DNA of 64,000 nucleotides, taken from assembly GCF_900155385.1 (NCBI RefSeq), contig NZ_LT699744.1, positions 453,562-517,561 of the forward strand, read 5' to 3'. How positions within the stretch are numbered: the stretch's first letter is position 1; each line of letters starts with the position of its first letter. Below are positions 50,957 through 59,139 of this stretch, piece by piece. Source of the DNA: Vreelandella massiliensis (GTDB taxonomy: Bacteria; Pseudomonadota; Gammaproteobacteria; Pseudomonadales; Halomonadaceae). Under the pieces are notes generated by a model that made no database searches, was not told the origin of the DNA, and worked only from the letters and a program-made list of their open reading frames with translations. Position numbers and translations under genes: made by a program.

Positions 50957-53900
50957 ATGGCCGACAGCAAGGAAGCTCAGTTCCAGCAAGACATTATCGA
51001 TGCCATGGTTGCCGGTGGCTGGCGGGTAGGCACCGCCAGCGGTTATGACCGCGCCACGGCGCTCTATACCAAAGACCTGCTCGGCTATGTTCAAGAGGCT
51101 TGGCCGGAGCGCTGGGAGAAGTTTTGCAAGGCCAACCCGCAAGCGTCCGAGCAGGTGTTCGTGCAAAAGGTGGTGCGCGAGCTTGAACGTGCGGGCACGC
51201 TAGAGGTGCTGCGCCACGGCTTCAAGGTGCCGGGGGTGACGTTCGACCTGTGCAGTTTTAAGCCCGACCACGCCATGAACCCCGACGCGCTTTCCCGGTA
51301 TCGTGCCAACCGCCTTCGCGTGGTGCCGGAAGTCGCCTACTCGCCCCATGCCCGAGAAAAAGGCCAGGGCAGCCAAAGCTATAACCCGCGCCTAGACCTA
51401 GTGTTGTTCGTCAACGGCATCCCTACGGCTACCTTGGAGTTGAAAAGCGAGTTCAAACAATCGGTCGAGAACGCCAAACGCCAGTACCGCAATGACCGCC
51501 CACTCAAAGACCCCATCACGCGCAAGATCGAGCCGCTGCTGGCGTTCAAGCGCGGTGCGCTGGTGCATTTTGCCGTTAGCCAAGCCGAGGTGGCGATGGC
51601 CACCAAACTGGCGGGTAAAGACACCTTCTTTCTGCCCTTTAACCAAGGCACGGAAGGCGGCGGGGCCGGCAATCCACCGCCGGAGGATGAGAACCGCTAC
51701 GCGACAACCTACCTTTGGGAGCGCGTATTCGCGCCGGATGCCTGGCTGAAGGTTCTGGGGCGTTTTTTGCACTTAGAGCAAAAAACCACCGAGGACTTTC
51801 ACGGGCGGCGCAAAACCAAGGAAACGCTGATTTTCCCGCGCTACCACCAGTGGGAAGTGGTCAACCAACTGATCGAGACCACGCAGGCCGAAGGCGCCGG
51901 GCAGCGTTATTTGGTACAGCACAGCGCCGGGTCGGGAAAATCCAACTCCATTGCCTGGCTCGCTCACCAGCTCGCCAACCTCTATGACGAACACGGTCAG
52001 CAAAAGCGCTTCAATTCGGTCATTGTGGTCACTGACCGCACGGTGCTCGATAGTCAGCTTCAAGACACCATCTACCAGTTTGAGCACGCCCACGGCGTGG
52101 TGTGCCCCATTACCCGCGATGTGGGCAACCAGAGTAAATCCGAACAGCTGGCCGAAGCGCTGGCGAGCAATACCCGTATTATCATCGTCACCATTCAGAC
52201 CTTCCCGGCGCTGTTTGACGCCCTAGATAAACGCCCCAATCTGGCCGAGGGCCGCTACGCGGTGATTGCCGATGAAGCCCACTCCTCACAAACCGGTGGC
52301 TCGGCCACCAAGCTAAAAGCGCTGCTGGCCGCTGCCGGGGAAGGAACAGGTGATGATGGCGAGATTAGCGCCGAGGAAATGCTCGACGCGGCCGTATCGT
52401 CGCGCCGCCCCAACGAGCGCATTAGCTATTACGCCTTTACCGCGACACCCAAGGCCAAGACGCTAGAGCTCTTTGGCCGCGTGCCGGACCCAAGCTTGCC
52501 TCCCAGCGCGGACAATAAGCCCGAGCCGTTTCACCTCTACTCAATGCGCCAAGCGATTGAGGAGGGCTTTATTCTCGATGTGCTGCGCAACTACGTCACC
52601 TACAACACCGCTTGGAAGCTCGCCCACCCGGATGGCGAGGAGCAGGAAGTGGACGCCCAAAAGGCGTCGCGCACGCTGGCCAAATGGGTGCGCCTGCACC
52701 CGTACAACATCGCTCAGCGCGTCGAGGTGATTGTCGAGCACTTCCGCGCCAATGTACGCCATCTCTTAGATGGTCAGGCCAAAGCCATGGTTGTGACTGC
52801 CAGCCGCCAAGAAGCCGTGCGCTATCAGTTGGCCATGCGTCAGTACGTGGAAGAAAAGGGGTACGACGATGTTCACCCGCTCGTGGCGTTCTCCGGCACT
52901 GTGCCGCCGGATGACGTGATCCCCGAAGAGGTCAGCGAGTCCAGCCAGCTACTTAACCCTGGCGTACGCGGGCGCGACTTGGCCGAGGCATTGGACACCG
53001 ACGACTTCAACGTGATGATCGCCGCCAACAAGTACCAAACCGGCTTTGATCAGCCCAAGCTTTGCGCGATGTACGTGGACAAAAAGCTCCAGGGCGTAGA
53101 CTGCGTGCAAACCCTCTCGCGGCTTAACCGGCTATTTCCCGGCAAGCAGACGTTTATCCTCGACTTTTACAATGACCCCGAGGACATTCTGGACGCCTTC
53201 GCGCCGTACTACCGCAAGGCCGAGCTTTCGGACGTTTCCGACCCGCAAGTGGTGTATGACATCAAGCGCACCCTAGACGCCAGCGGCATCTACCACTGGC
53301 CCGAGGTCGAAGCCTTCGCTACCGCGTTTTTCGACCCCAAGGCACCGGCCTCGCGACTGAGTTACCACTGCCAGCCCGCTCAGGAGCGTTTCAAAAAACG
53401 CTATGAGGCGATTCTGGAGCAGCAAGACACCTGGAAGCAGGAGCGCCGCCAAGCGGAGCGACAGGGCGATGAGAAAGGCGTCAAGCGCGCCGAGCAAGAG
53501 CTGGAAGACGCCGGCAAAACCCGCGATGAGCTCGATCTGTTCCGCAAAAACCTGCAAAGCTTTGTGCGCAGCTACGAGTTCTTGAGCCAAATCATCGCCT
53601 TTGACGATACGGAACTAGAACAACTGTGCGTGTTCGCCAAACACCTTCACCCGCTGCTGCGTATCGACCGCTTGATAGTGGACGACCCCGTTGACGTAAG
53701 TGAGCTCGCGCTGGATAGCTACCGGCTTACTAAGCGCGCCGAGCAGCGCCTGTCGCTGGAAGAAAATGAAGGCGAGTACGGCTTGAAGCCTATCTCTGCC
53801 GTGGGTTCCGGCAAGCCCCATGACCCGGAAACAGAGCGCCTCGATGAGATCATCGAGCGACTAAACGACCTCTACGGAGCGGATATCAGCGACGAAGACA

Positions 53901-54163
53901 AGCTGTACTTTGCCAACGGCATTGCCGACCGCATCGAGCGCGATGACGACGTGATGGCGCAAATTCAGAACCATGACGAAGCCCAAATCATGCATGGGCT
54001 ATTTCCCAAGCGCGTAGAAAAAGCGCTGCTCGATGCCATGGACGACCACGAAAAACTCACCACGCCGCTCTTAGAAGATACAGAGACCGGCAAGCAGTTC
54101 GCGCTGTTGATTTTGAAGTTGTTGGCGGGGCGGCAGCCTGATAACCGTTTTACCCAGGAATAA
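50957..54163 (+). CDS. hsdR: type I restriction-modification system, restriction subunit HsdR
   Basis: 1068 residues. N-terminal nuclease domain with RLDLVLFVNGIPTATLELKS (PD-(D/E)XK), then an SF2 helicase with Walker A HSAGSGKSN (about residues 321-329) and DEAH-type box VIADEAHSSQTG (about 437-448), and a helical C-terminus that docks on HsdM. ATP-driven translocation precedes cutting far from the site. Frame complete and intact. It closes the operon; the hairpin downstream is weak as a terminator. Confidence 0.96.
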   Translation: MADSKEAQFQQDIIDAMVAGGWRVGTASGYDRATALYTKDLLGYVQEAWPERWEKFCKANPQASEQVFVQKVVRELERAGTLEVLRHGFKVPGVTFDLCSFKPDHAMNPDALSRYRANRLRVVPEVAYSPHAREKGQGSQSYNPRLDLVLFVNGIPTATLELKSEFKQSVENAKRQYRNDRPLKDPITRKIEPLLAFKRGALVHFAVSQAEVAMATKLAGKDTFFLPFNQGTEGGGAGNPPPEDENRYATTYLWERVFAPDAWLKVLGRFLHLEQKTTEDFHGRRKTKETLIFPRYHQWEVVNQLIETTQAEGAGQRYLVQHSAGSGKSNSIAWLAHQLANLYDEHGQQKRFNSVIVVTDRTVLDSQLQDTIYQFEHAHGVVCPITRDVGNQSKSEQLAEALASNTRIIIVTIQTFPALFDALDKRPNLAEGRYAVIADEAHSSQTGGSATKLKALLAAAGEGTGDDGEISAEEMLDAAVSSRRPNERISYYAFTATPKAKTLELFGRVPDPSLPPSADNKPEPFHLYSMRQAIEEGFILDVLRNYVTYNTAWKLAHPDGEEQEVDAQKASRTLAKWVRLHPYNIAQRVEVIVEHFRANVRHLLDGQAKAMVVTASRQEAVRYQLAMRQYVEEKGYDDVHPLVAFSGTVPPDDVIPEEVSESSQLLNPGVRGRDLAEALDTDDFNVMIAANKYQTGFDQPKLCAMYVDKKLQGVDCVQTLSRLNRLFPGKQTFILDFYNDPEDILDAFAPYYRKAELSDVSDPQVVYDIKRTLDASGIYHWPEVEAFATAFFDPKAPASRLSYHCQPAQERFKKRYEAILEQQDTWKQERRQAERQGDEKGVKRAEQELEDAGKTRDELDLFRKNLQSFVRSYEFLSQIIAFDDTELEQLCVFAKHLHPLLRIDRLIVDDPVDVSELALDSYRLTKRAEQRLSLEENEGEYGLKPISAVGSGKPHDPETERLDEIIERLNDLYGADISDEDKLYFANGIADRIERDDDVMAQIQNHDEAQIMHGLFPKRVEKALLDAMDDHEKLTTPLLEDTETGKQFALLILKLLAGRQPDNRFTQE

Positions 54164-54205
54164 AGCCGGTGGAGAGGTCACCTATACTCGTCACCGGCTG
54201 GTTTA
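54164..54205 (+). terminator. possible hsdR terminator
   Basis: AGCCGGTG (54164-54171) pairs with CACCGGCT (54192-54199) around a 20-base loop, followed only by GGTTTAATT. Weak T run, so tentative. Confidence 0.4.
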
Positions 54206-54251
54206 ATTGTCTCCCCGTCATTCAAAAACGTGTTTTGTAACCTGTCTTCGA

Positions 54252-54270
54252 GTAGCTTTTAAGCTACAAT
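54252..54270 (+). promoter_or_regulatory. palindromic operator overlapping -10 of the toxin-antitoxin unit
   Basis: GTAGCTTTTAAGCTAC (54252-54267), nearly a perfect palindrome, overlaps TACAAT (54265-54270) seven bases before the toxin start. Toxin-antitoxin operons are usually autorepressed through such sites. Confidence 0.5.
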
Positions 54271-54276
54271 ATTCCT

Positions 54277-54585
54277 TTGACAGAGATCACCCACTACTTC
54301 ACTGCTGATGGCCATGATCCATTTCAAGCCTGGCTGGATGCCACCAAAGCCAAGGATCAACAAGCTGCCATGCGTGTACTGACCCGCATTAACCGCCTGG
54401 CAGCGGGTAACGCGGGTGATACGAAGGCTGTTGGCGATGGTGTATGGGAGTTGCGCATCACCTGTGGCCCTGGCTATAGCATTTACTATGCCAAGTTAGG
54501 TGCGCGCCTAGTTATGTTGCTAATAGGAGGCACCAAGCAACGCCAGCAAGCCGACATCGAGCAGGCCAAGGCGGTATGGCGCTGA
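54277..54585 (+). CDS. HigB-type (RelE superfamily) toxin
   Basis: 102 residues from a TTG start: MTEITHYFTADGHDPFQAWL, then ARITRINRLAAGN-like helices, GVWELRITCGPGYSIYYAKL and LLIGGTKQRQQADIEQAKAV, the pattern of the phage-derived Gp49-like/HigB 'addiction module killer' family, an mRNA interferase group. The conserved Arg and Tyr near the middle strand are present. Its partner reads from 54576 but is truncated. No ribosome binding site better than weak GA-rich bases was found. Confidence 0.8.
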   Translation: MTEITHYFTADGHDPFQAWLDATKAKDQQAAMRVLTRINRLAAGNAGDTKAVGDGVWELRITCGPGYSIYYAKLGARLVMLLIGGTKQRQQADIEQAKAVWR

Positions 54586-54734
54586 TAGCTGAGCGCGCAC
54601 AAGTTTCACGCGAAAGCCTTTACCGTGCGCTTTCACCTAAAGGCAACCCGACGCTTCGCACCATGACGGCCGTTATCAAAGCCACAGGGGTTAATTTCCA
54701 CGACTTCACTCACCAAGCCCCAAAAGCTGTCTAA
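54576..54734 (+). pseudogene. C-terminal part of a HigA/Xre-like antitoxin
   Basis: 52 codons from an ATG overlapping the toxin stop: ALIAERAQVSRESLYRALSP, then KGNPTLRTMTAVIKATGVNF and the end at 54734. This is the helix-turn-helix C-terminus of antitoxins of the 'addiction module antidote' family, normally about 100 residues. About 45 N-terminal residues, which include the toxin-binding part, are missing. Too short for a standard ORF cutoff, but clearly homologous in pattern. Whether it is still a working short antitoxin is unknown. Confidence 0.75.
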
Positions 54735-54901
54735 AATCTGCGCATCACGTCGCATCGAATCGCAGCCAATCACCTACTTTTATCAATCAGCGCGGAAAAC
54801 CGCTTACTTTTAGTGAGCGGATGGATAGCGCGACGCCCGGTAGGGCGCCTTGGCTACCTTGCACTTGCGTTTATTACATAAACGGTACTAAGTTGTAATG
54901 C

Positions 54902-56014
54902 ATGAAAACCGAACGCGCCTTCAAATACCGTTTCTATCCGACGCCTGAGCAGGAAGCCCTGCTGGCGCGGACGTTTGGGTGTGTGCGGTTTGTCTGGAAC
55001 GCGGTGTTGCGCTATCGCACCGATGCGTTTTACGAGCGCAAAGAGAAAATTGGCTATACCGACGCCAGCGCTCTTCTGACACAGTTAAAAAAGCAGCCGG
55101 AAACGGCGTTTCTGGCCGACGTCAGTTCGGTGGCGTTGCAGCAATGTCTTCGTCATCAGCAAAGCGCCTTCAAACACTTCTTCGCCAAGCGCGCTCGATA
55201 TCCGCGCTTCAAGTCCAAGAAGCACCGGCAGTCCGCCACCTTTGCCAGTTCGGCGTTTTTGTACCGCAACGGCGCGATCACGCTGGCCAAGTGCAGCGAA
55301 CCGCTCGCTATCCGTTGGAGCCGTGCGCTTCCATCGGCCCCTAGCACCGTGACCGTTTCCAAAGACCGTGCTGGACGCTACTTCATTAGCTGCCTGTGCA
55401 AAGTGGACGCCGAGGCGTTGCCGATCACGCCTAAGATGGTGGGTATTGATCTCGGGCTGAAAGACCTGTTCGTGACCAGTGACGGCACAAAGGTCAATAA
55501 CCCGCGCAACACGGCACGCTACGAGTTCAAGCTGGCCCGGGCGCAGCGCCAGCTATCGCGCAAGCAAAAAGGCTCGAATAATCGCGCCAAAGCGAAACAG
55601 AAAGTGGCCAAGTGCCACGCCAAAATCGCCGACACACGGCTTGACCACCTCCACAAATTCACCCGGCAGATCGTGAACGAGAACCAAGTGGTCTGCCTTG
55701 AAAGCCTCGCGGTGAAAAATATGGTCAAGAATCGGTGTTTGGCAAAAGCCATCAGCGATGCAGGTTGGGGTGAGTTGGCGCGTCAACTCAACTACAAGGC
55801 CGAATGGGCGGGGCGTCGGTGCGTCCAGATCGACCGCTGGTATCCCAGCTCGAAACGTTGTCATGGCTGTGGGTTTGTGTTGGAGTCGCTACCGCTCGAT
55901 GTGCGCACCTGGGATTGCCCGGACTGCGGCACCCAAGGCATCGACCGCGATGTGAACGCTGCGCGTAACATCCTGCAAGCCGGGACTGCGCTGTTAGCCA
56001 GCGCCGAGGGTTGA
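54902..56014 (+). CDS. tnpB: RNA-guided endonuclease TnpB (OrfB)
   Basis: 370 residues. Helix-turn-helix start FKYRFYPTPEQEALLARTFG, RuvC-I VGIDLGLKDL (Asp183), RuvC-II VCLESLAVKNM (Glu267), zinc ribbon CHGC...CPDC (Cys320, 323, 339, 342) and RuvC-III IDRDVNAARN (Asp350). All catalytic residues are present, so the nuclease should be active. TnpB, the Cas12 ancestor, cuts DNA using a guide RNA transcribed from the element's 3' end. It helps IS200/IS605 elements persist. The ATG lies only 3 bases after a TAATGC stretch. Confidence 0.94.
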   Translation: MKTERAFKYRFYPTPEQEALLARTFGCVRFVWNAVLRYRTDAFYERKEKIGYTDASALLTQLKKQPETAFLADVSSVALQQCLRHQQSAFKHFFAKRARYPRFKSKKHRQSATFASSAFLYRNGAITLAKCSEPLAIRWSRALPSAPSTVTVSKDRAGRYFISCLCKVDAEALPITPKMVGIDLGLKDLFVTSDGTKVNNPRNTARYEFKLARAQRQLSRKQKGSNNRAKAKQKVAKCHAKIADTRLDHLHKFTRQIVNENQVVCLESLAVKNMVKNRCLAKAISDAGWGELARQLNYKAEWAGRRCVQIDRWYPSSKRCHGCGFVLESLPLDVRTWDCPDCGTQGIDRDVNAARNILQAGTALLASAEG

Positions 56015-56188
56015 TGTAATACCGAGGGGCACTCGGGAATCAACGCCTGTGGAGTTTGTGTAAGACCGGCAATGCCAAGGCATTGAGGCGACGAACAACG
56101 AAGCAGGAACCAGGAAGGTGACAACCTGGGAATCTCCTTCCTTTCCGTCGTTAGACGGCAGCGCAAGCTGAGGAAGGGGAGGATGTCA
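55960..56188 (+). ncRNA. predicted TnpB guide (omega/reRNA) scaffold
   Basis: The 3' end of tnpB plus the right end of the element, containing stems such as CAGGAAGGTGACAACCTG (56111-56128) and the terminal hairpin at about 56132-56182. TnpB guide RNAs end with the element's right end and draw a ~16-nt guide from the adjacent flank, here 56189-56204 inside the broken integrase gene. Position is by analogy. Confidence 0.55.
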
Positions 56189-56189
56189 A

Positions 56190-56556
56190 AAGCGAGCCCT
56201 TCAATGCGAATGGCACGAACGAAATCGGCCAATAGATCATTTCCGGATGCCGCCGTCACTGCGAAGGAGGGCGGTTCGCTAACGGTGATCGGGCTATTGT
56301 TTCTGCCAGTGGTGGGGTGAGCAGACTCAAGGGCTTTGCCCCCGGCTAGCCAGAACTCCCAGTCCACCTCCTTCAGCGATGGCGCGCCGGCCACACGCAT
56401 CAGCATGCCGACTGCCTCGACGCACTGACGGAATTGCCATTCATTCAGGCGCTTTTTGCGGCCTAGTTCGGAAAACCAGCGGGTGATGTCATCCGCTGTA
56501 TGGCGGGAGACGGGACGCCGCCGATTGGTCGCAAGGTGCTCTTCGACACGTTTCAT
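56190..56556 (-). pseudogene. integron-type tyrosine recombinase, N-terminal fragment
   Basis: About 122 codons from the ATG at 56556: MKRVEEHLATNRRRPVSRHT, then ADDITRWFSELGRKKRLNEW and QFRQCVEAVGMLMRVAGAP, the helical N-terminal domain of the long integron-type integrases of marine gammaproteobacteria, and finally FVRAIRIEGLA where the second SAM-like domain begins. The frame is cut there by the right end of the TnpB element, and the catalytic domain is not on the other side (54735-54850). Its orientation, opposite to the following cassettes, is that of intI. Assignment rests on pattern and on the attC sites nearby. Confidence 0.7.
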
Positions 56557-56802
56557 GTATCAGCGCGCGTGTGATTCACTTTTTGCTAGTCGATTGATTC
56601 TATTGAATAAATCAGTAGTCAGCTCAGGAGGGAGCAGAGATGCAGCATTCCGGCTTGCCATCGTACGAATCCTTTCGTGTAATGAACTAATGCAAGGGGC
56701 TGACGGTAGTGTGCAGAGGGCTGCGAAGTCAACCATCAAAAAAGTATCTTTACGGCATGCCGCCCAGTACCGTGTATTCCCGCATGCCGTATATGAATAC
56801 TG
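56557..56802 (+). promoter_or_regulatory. attI-like region of the integron
   Basis: Non-coding stretch between the divergent integrase fragment and cassette 1. It ends in GTTATAC (56802-56808), the recombination core into which cassette 1 was inserted. The octamer GCATGCCG occurs twice (56755-56762 and 56782-56789), 27 bases apart, recalling the direct repeats of attI sites. A possible cassette promoter is TTGCTA...GAATAA near 56587-56614, but spacing is 16 and it is uncertain. Confidence 0.5.
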
Positions 56803-58233
56803 TTATACAGAAATCCAGACTTGAGGGTGCATAATTGATTACCAAAGCATCGGAGCTACTAGAGCTATTCATCAAGAAAGAAACAGAGAAGTTGGCGGGC
56901 TTCGATATGCCTCATATGCCAACTCTAGGAAGCGCCTATGAAGAGGTAACTAAACAGGGAATAGACCAAAAATTCTCGATCCCCAAATTCTTAGACTTGA
57001 GCGTTGTATCCGGTTTTATCTCAGTCGGTGGAGAGATGCTGCCCGAGCAAGTCGACTGTATGCTTGTTCATGGCCCTGGAAAAGAGTATGGCTTAACTAA
57101 GCAGTATATATATGAAATCGAGAATGTTCTGTGCATTTTTGAAGTCAAAAAGACATTAGGAAAAAAAGAATACAAAGATGCGATTGAGCATTTATCTGGT
57201 ATAAGAAAAAAGTTCGCCCGCAACTTCGAGCATAGGCTAATCTACGAGGGATATGAGCCAGATATTTCTTCTGCTCGTCGCCACTTCGCACAGATTACCG
57301 GGAAAACCGCACCAGAACGTTATGGCGGGATACATAGCTTGCCTGAGGGCGAGGGCATTTTATTCTATTGTCTTGTTCAGGAATCTTTGGCTCCGGTTAG
57401 CATTATTCATGGCTACGACGGGTACAAGACAGAAAAGGGTCTCAGGACAGCGTTTATCGATATTTTGGAAGAGGAAAGGTTAGAGGATGGTTCCGGAGTG
57501 GGGATACCAAGTATCCCTTCGTTAGTGACCTCTGGCCAGTATGCGTTAATCAAAGCTAATGGTGTCCCGTTTCTTACTATTAGAGGCAAAGGTGAATGGG
57601 TTTCAGTTGTATCAGCTCGTCATAACATAGCAAAACTGATACTAGAAATTGTATGGTCAAAAATATCGTCATTCTTCAATATAAATATGCCATGGGGCGA
57701 TGGTTTACACATGGATAATGTCGAGCCATTACTAATATCAAAAGCCGTCAGGGCCGGTGATAAAGTTGGCTGGATGTACAATACACTGGAGCCCAAAGAA
57801 ACGCACTTGGCCAGAGAAGATGATGTGATTTGGGAGCCATCGCCACTAACGTCGGCAGAAGTCTCCGCCATACAAATCATGGCGTTGCGAGGTGGCTATT
57901 TGCCGATGGATGACGGAATGAACGAATACCTCAACAGAAAATATGAAACCTCAACTGAAGAAGTTGCGGAAAGTTTGATATCAATGAGGCTATTCGTGAA
58001 GGATGGAGAGTATTTACGTCCTATTAATTCGGTTACCCACATGGTGACGAATGATGATGGCAGTGGTTACGTATGCTCCGAACGAGAGCGGTTTGATCTT
58101 TGGTGTGAAGAAAATGGTATTGCACCGCATTACATAAACCTGGTGTTGATGGATTGAAATGTATAACCAACGGCTGCACAGCGACCGATTTTCCGCCGCT
58201 TCACGGCTCCAAACCGGCTGCTGAGCCAAGGCG
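56803..58233 (+). mobile_element. integron cassette 1
   Basis: Runs from TTATAC, just after the G of the GTTATAC core, to the G of GTTATGT in its own attC. The R'' box of that attC (GTATAAC) is the exact complement of the left-junction core, as expected if this cassette was once a circle closed at one site. Confidence 0.75.
56835..58157 (+). CDS. DUF6602-like protein, putative PD-(D/E)XK nuclease domain
   Basis: 440 residues from TTG at 56835 (GAGGGT seven bases upstream). The N-terminal ~200 residues (MPTLGSAYEEVTKQGIDQKF, LSVVSGFISVGG, VDCMLVHGPG, IENVLCIFEVKKTL) resemble DUF6602, in which the Asp of VDCM and the EVK of FEVKK form a restriction-endonuclease-like site. The C-terminal ~240 residues are unrecognised. 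GC is clearly below the chromosomal average. As a cassette gene with a nuclease-like start it may act in defence, but that is inference. Confidence 0.65.
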   Translation: MITKASELLELFIKKETEKLAGFDMPHMPTLGSAYEEVTKQGIDQKFSIPKFLDLSVVSGFISVGGEMLPEQVDCMLVHGPGKEYGLTKQYIYEIENVLCIFEVKKTLGKKEYKDAIEHLSGIRKKFARNFEHRLIYEGYEPDISSARRHFAQITGKTAPERYGGIHSLPEGEGILFYCLVQESLAPVSIIHGYDGYKTEKGLRTAFIDILEEERLEDGSGVGIPSIPSLVTSGQYALIKANGVPFLTIRGKGEWVSVVSARHNIAKLILEIVWSKISSFFNINMPWGDGLHMDNVEPLLISKAVRAGDKVGWMYNTLEPKETHLAREDDVIWEPSPLTSAEVSAIQIMALRGGYLPMDDGMNEYLNRKYETSTEEVAESLISMRLFVKDGEYLRPINSVTHMVTNDDGSGYVCSERERFDLWCEENGIAPHYINLVLMD

Positions 58234-58239
58234 TTATGT
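58161..58239 (+). other. attC site of cassette 1
   Basis: 79 bases from R'' GTATAAC (58161-58167) to R' GTTATGT (58233-58239). The halves fold back: GGCTGCACAGC...CCGATTTTCCGCC aligns with the reverse complement GGCTCAGCAGCCGGTTTGGAGCC, with the extrahelical mismatches typical of attC. Confidence 0.8.
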
Positions 58240-58879
58240 TCCAAAAAGCTGGCTGAGAGTGATCGGCTCTCAAGGTACAGGAATGAAATACAAAATACTC
58301 GAAAAAAACAGTAAAGCAGAAGTGACGAGCCTTTTTACGTCTGTTTTCACTTCATCTGAAGGGGAAAATGAAGGGAGGCTGATTGGTGGCCTTGTCTCCG
58401 AACTATCCTCAAACATCGACAATGAAGAAATAATCTGTTTCGGTGCATATGAAGAAGAATCACTCATTGCTTCTATCTTCTTCACTCGCCTGCGTTTTAG
58501 TGATGGCATTCTGGTCTACATGCTCGCTCCGGTTGCAGTGAGCACTGAACATCAAGGAAAAGGCGTCGGACAGGCACTAATCCAGTATGGTCTGAATGAA
58601 CTGAAAAATCGTTCCGTGGCTATAGCCATCACATATGGCGATCCATCCTTCTACTCAAAAGTAGGGTTTCAAGTACTCTCAGAAAACACCATCAAGGCTC
58701 CGGTGAGGCTTTCAATGCCAGAGGGTTGGCTAGGTCAGTCCTTAACGAATGAGCCAATTCCAACCATCAATGATCGTCCTACATGCGTTAGGGAATTTAG
58801 TGATACTGTTTATTGGTAATCACAAGAACATAACAATGGGTTCCAAGGGACGCTCCACTTCGCGCCGTTGCCACTCCCG
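58234..58879 (+). mobile_element. integron cassette 2
   Basis: From TTATGT to the G of GTTAAAT. Its own attC opens with ACATAAC, the exact complement of the left-junction core GTTATGT. Confidence 0.75.
58283..58819 (+). CDS. GNAT-family N-acetyltransferase (YhbS-like)
   Basis: 178 residues from MKYKILEKNSKAEVTSLFTS. The acetyl-CoA-binding motif is VSTEHQGKGVGQALIQYGL (about residues 94-112) and the C-terminal YGDPSFYSKVGFQ matches the YhbS subgroup. Substrate unknown; small-molecule or self-protection roles are common for cassette acetyltransferases. The open frame continues upstream to 58154, but that part is the attC site, so I start at 58283. Low GC. Confidence 0.85.
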   Translation: MKYKILEKNSKAEVTSLFTSVFTSSEGENEGRLIGGLVSELSSNIDNEEIICFGAYEEESLIASIFFTRLRFSDGILVYMLAPVAVSTEHQGKGVGQALIQYGLNELKNRSVAIAITYGDPSFYSKVGFQVLSENTIKAPVRLSMPEGWLGQSLTNEPIPTINDRPTCVREFSDTVYW

Positions 58880-58885
58880 TTAAAT
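58828..58885 (+). other. attC site of cassette 2
   Basis: 58 bases from R'' ACATAAC (58828-58834) to R' GTTAAAT (58879-58885). Interior GGTTCCAAGGGACGC and GCGCCGTTGCCACTCC pair imperfectly, as in short attC sites. Confidence 0.72.
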
Positions 58886-59139
58886 CAGTAGTGATACCGA
58901 AGTTGGGCGATAAGCAGGGCATCGTCCGTGACTTTGTAAACTATTCGGTGTTCTTCGTTGATCCGCCGAGACCAGTACCCGGCGAGGCTGTGTTTGAGGG
59001 GTTCTGGTTTACCGACACCTTCAAACGGTTCTCGCTTGGTCTCCTTGATCAGCTTGTTGATTCGGTTAAGAATCTTTTTGTCGGTTTTCTGCCAGTACAG
59101 ATAGTCTTCCCAAGCGTTCTCGGAGAAGATGAGTTTCAT
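58885..59139 (-). CDS. yoeB: YoeB-type mRNA interferase toxin
   Basis: 84 residues, the exact size of E. coli YoeB, ending LLIAQLRYHY. The catalytic set Glu46, Arg65, His83 and Tyr84 is complete, so the toxin should be active. It cleaves mRNA at the ribosomal A site until neutralised by YefM. It overlaps the yefM end by four bases and is transcribed against the cassette direction. Confidence 0.95.
   Translation of the reverse strand: MKLIFSENAWEDYLYWQKTDKKILNRINKLIKETKREPFEGVGKPEPLKHSLAGYWSRRINEEHRIVYKVTDDALLIAQLRYHY

Larger units (their letters stand above)
54850..56188 (+). mobile_element. TnpB-only IS200/IS605-family element
   Basis: Contains one gene, tnpB. The left end has a hairpin CGTTTA/TAAACG (54868-54884); the right end carries CTCCTTCCTT / AGGAAGGGGAG with two small hairpins in its loop and finishes GGATGTCAA at about 56188, a classic right terminus. 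No tnpA. The right end abuts, and truncates, an integrase gene. Left boundary is approximate. Confidence 0.75.

Noticed and set aside
55861..56189. Continuation of the integrase frame on the minus strand
   Set aside because: From about 56189 downward it reads the right end of the TnpB element and tnpB antisense, not integrase.
56799..56810. CTGTTATACAG as a LexA box near the integrase
   Set aside because: LexA boxes need eight bases between CTGT and ACAG; here there are three.
58154..58282. Upstream extension of the GNAT reading frame
   Set aside because: It reads through the attC site of cassette 1, which is non-coding recombination DNA.
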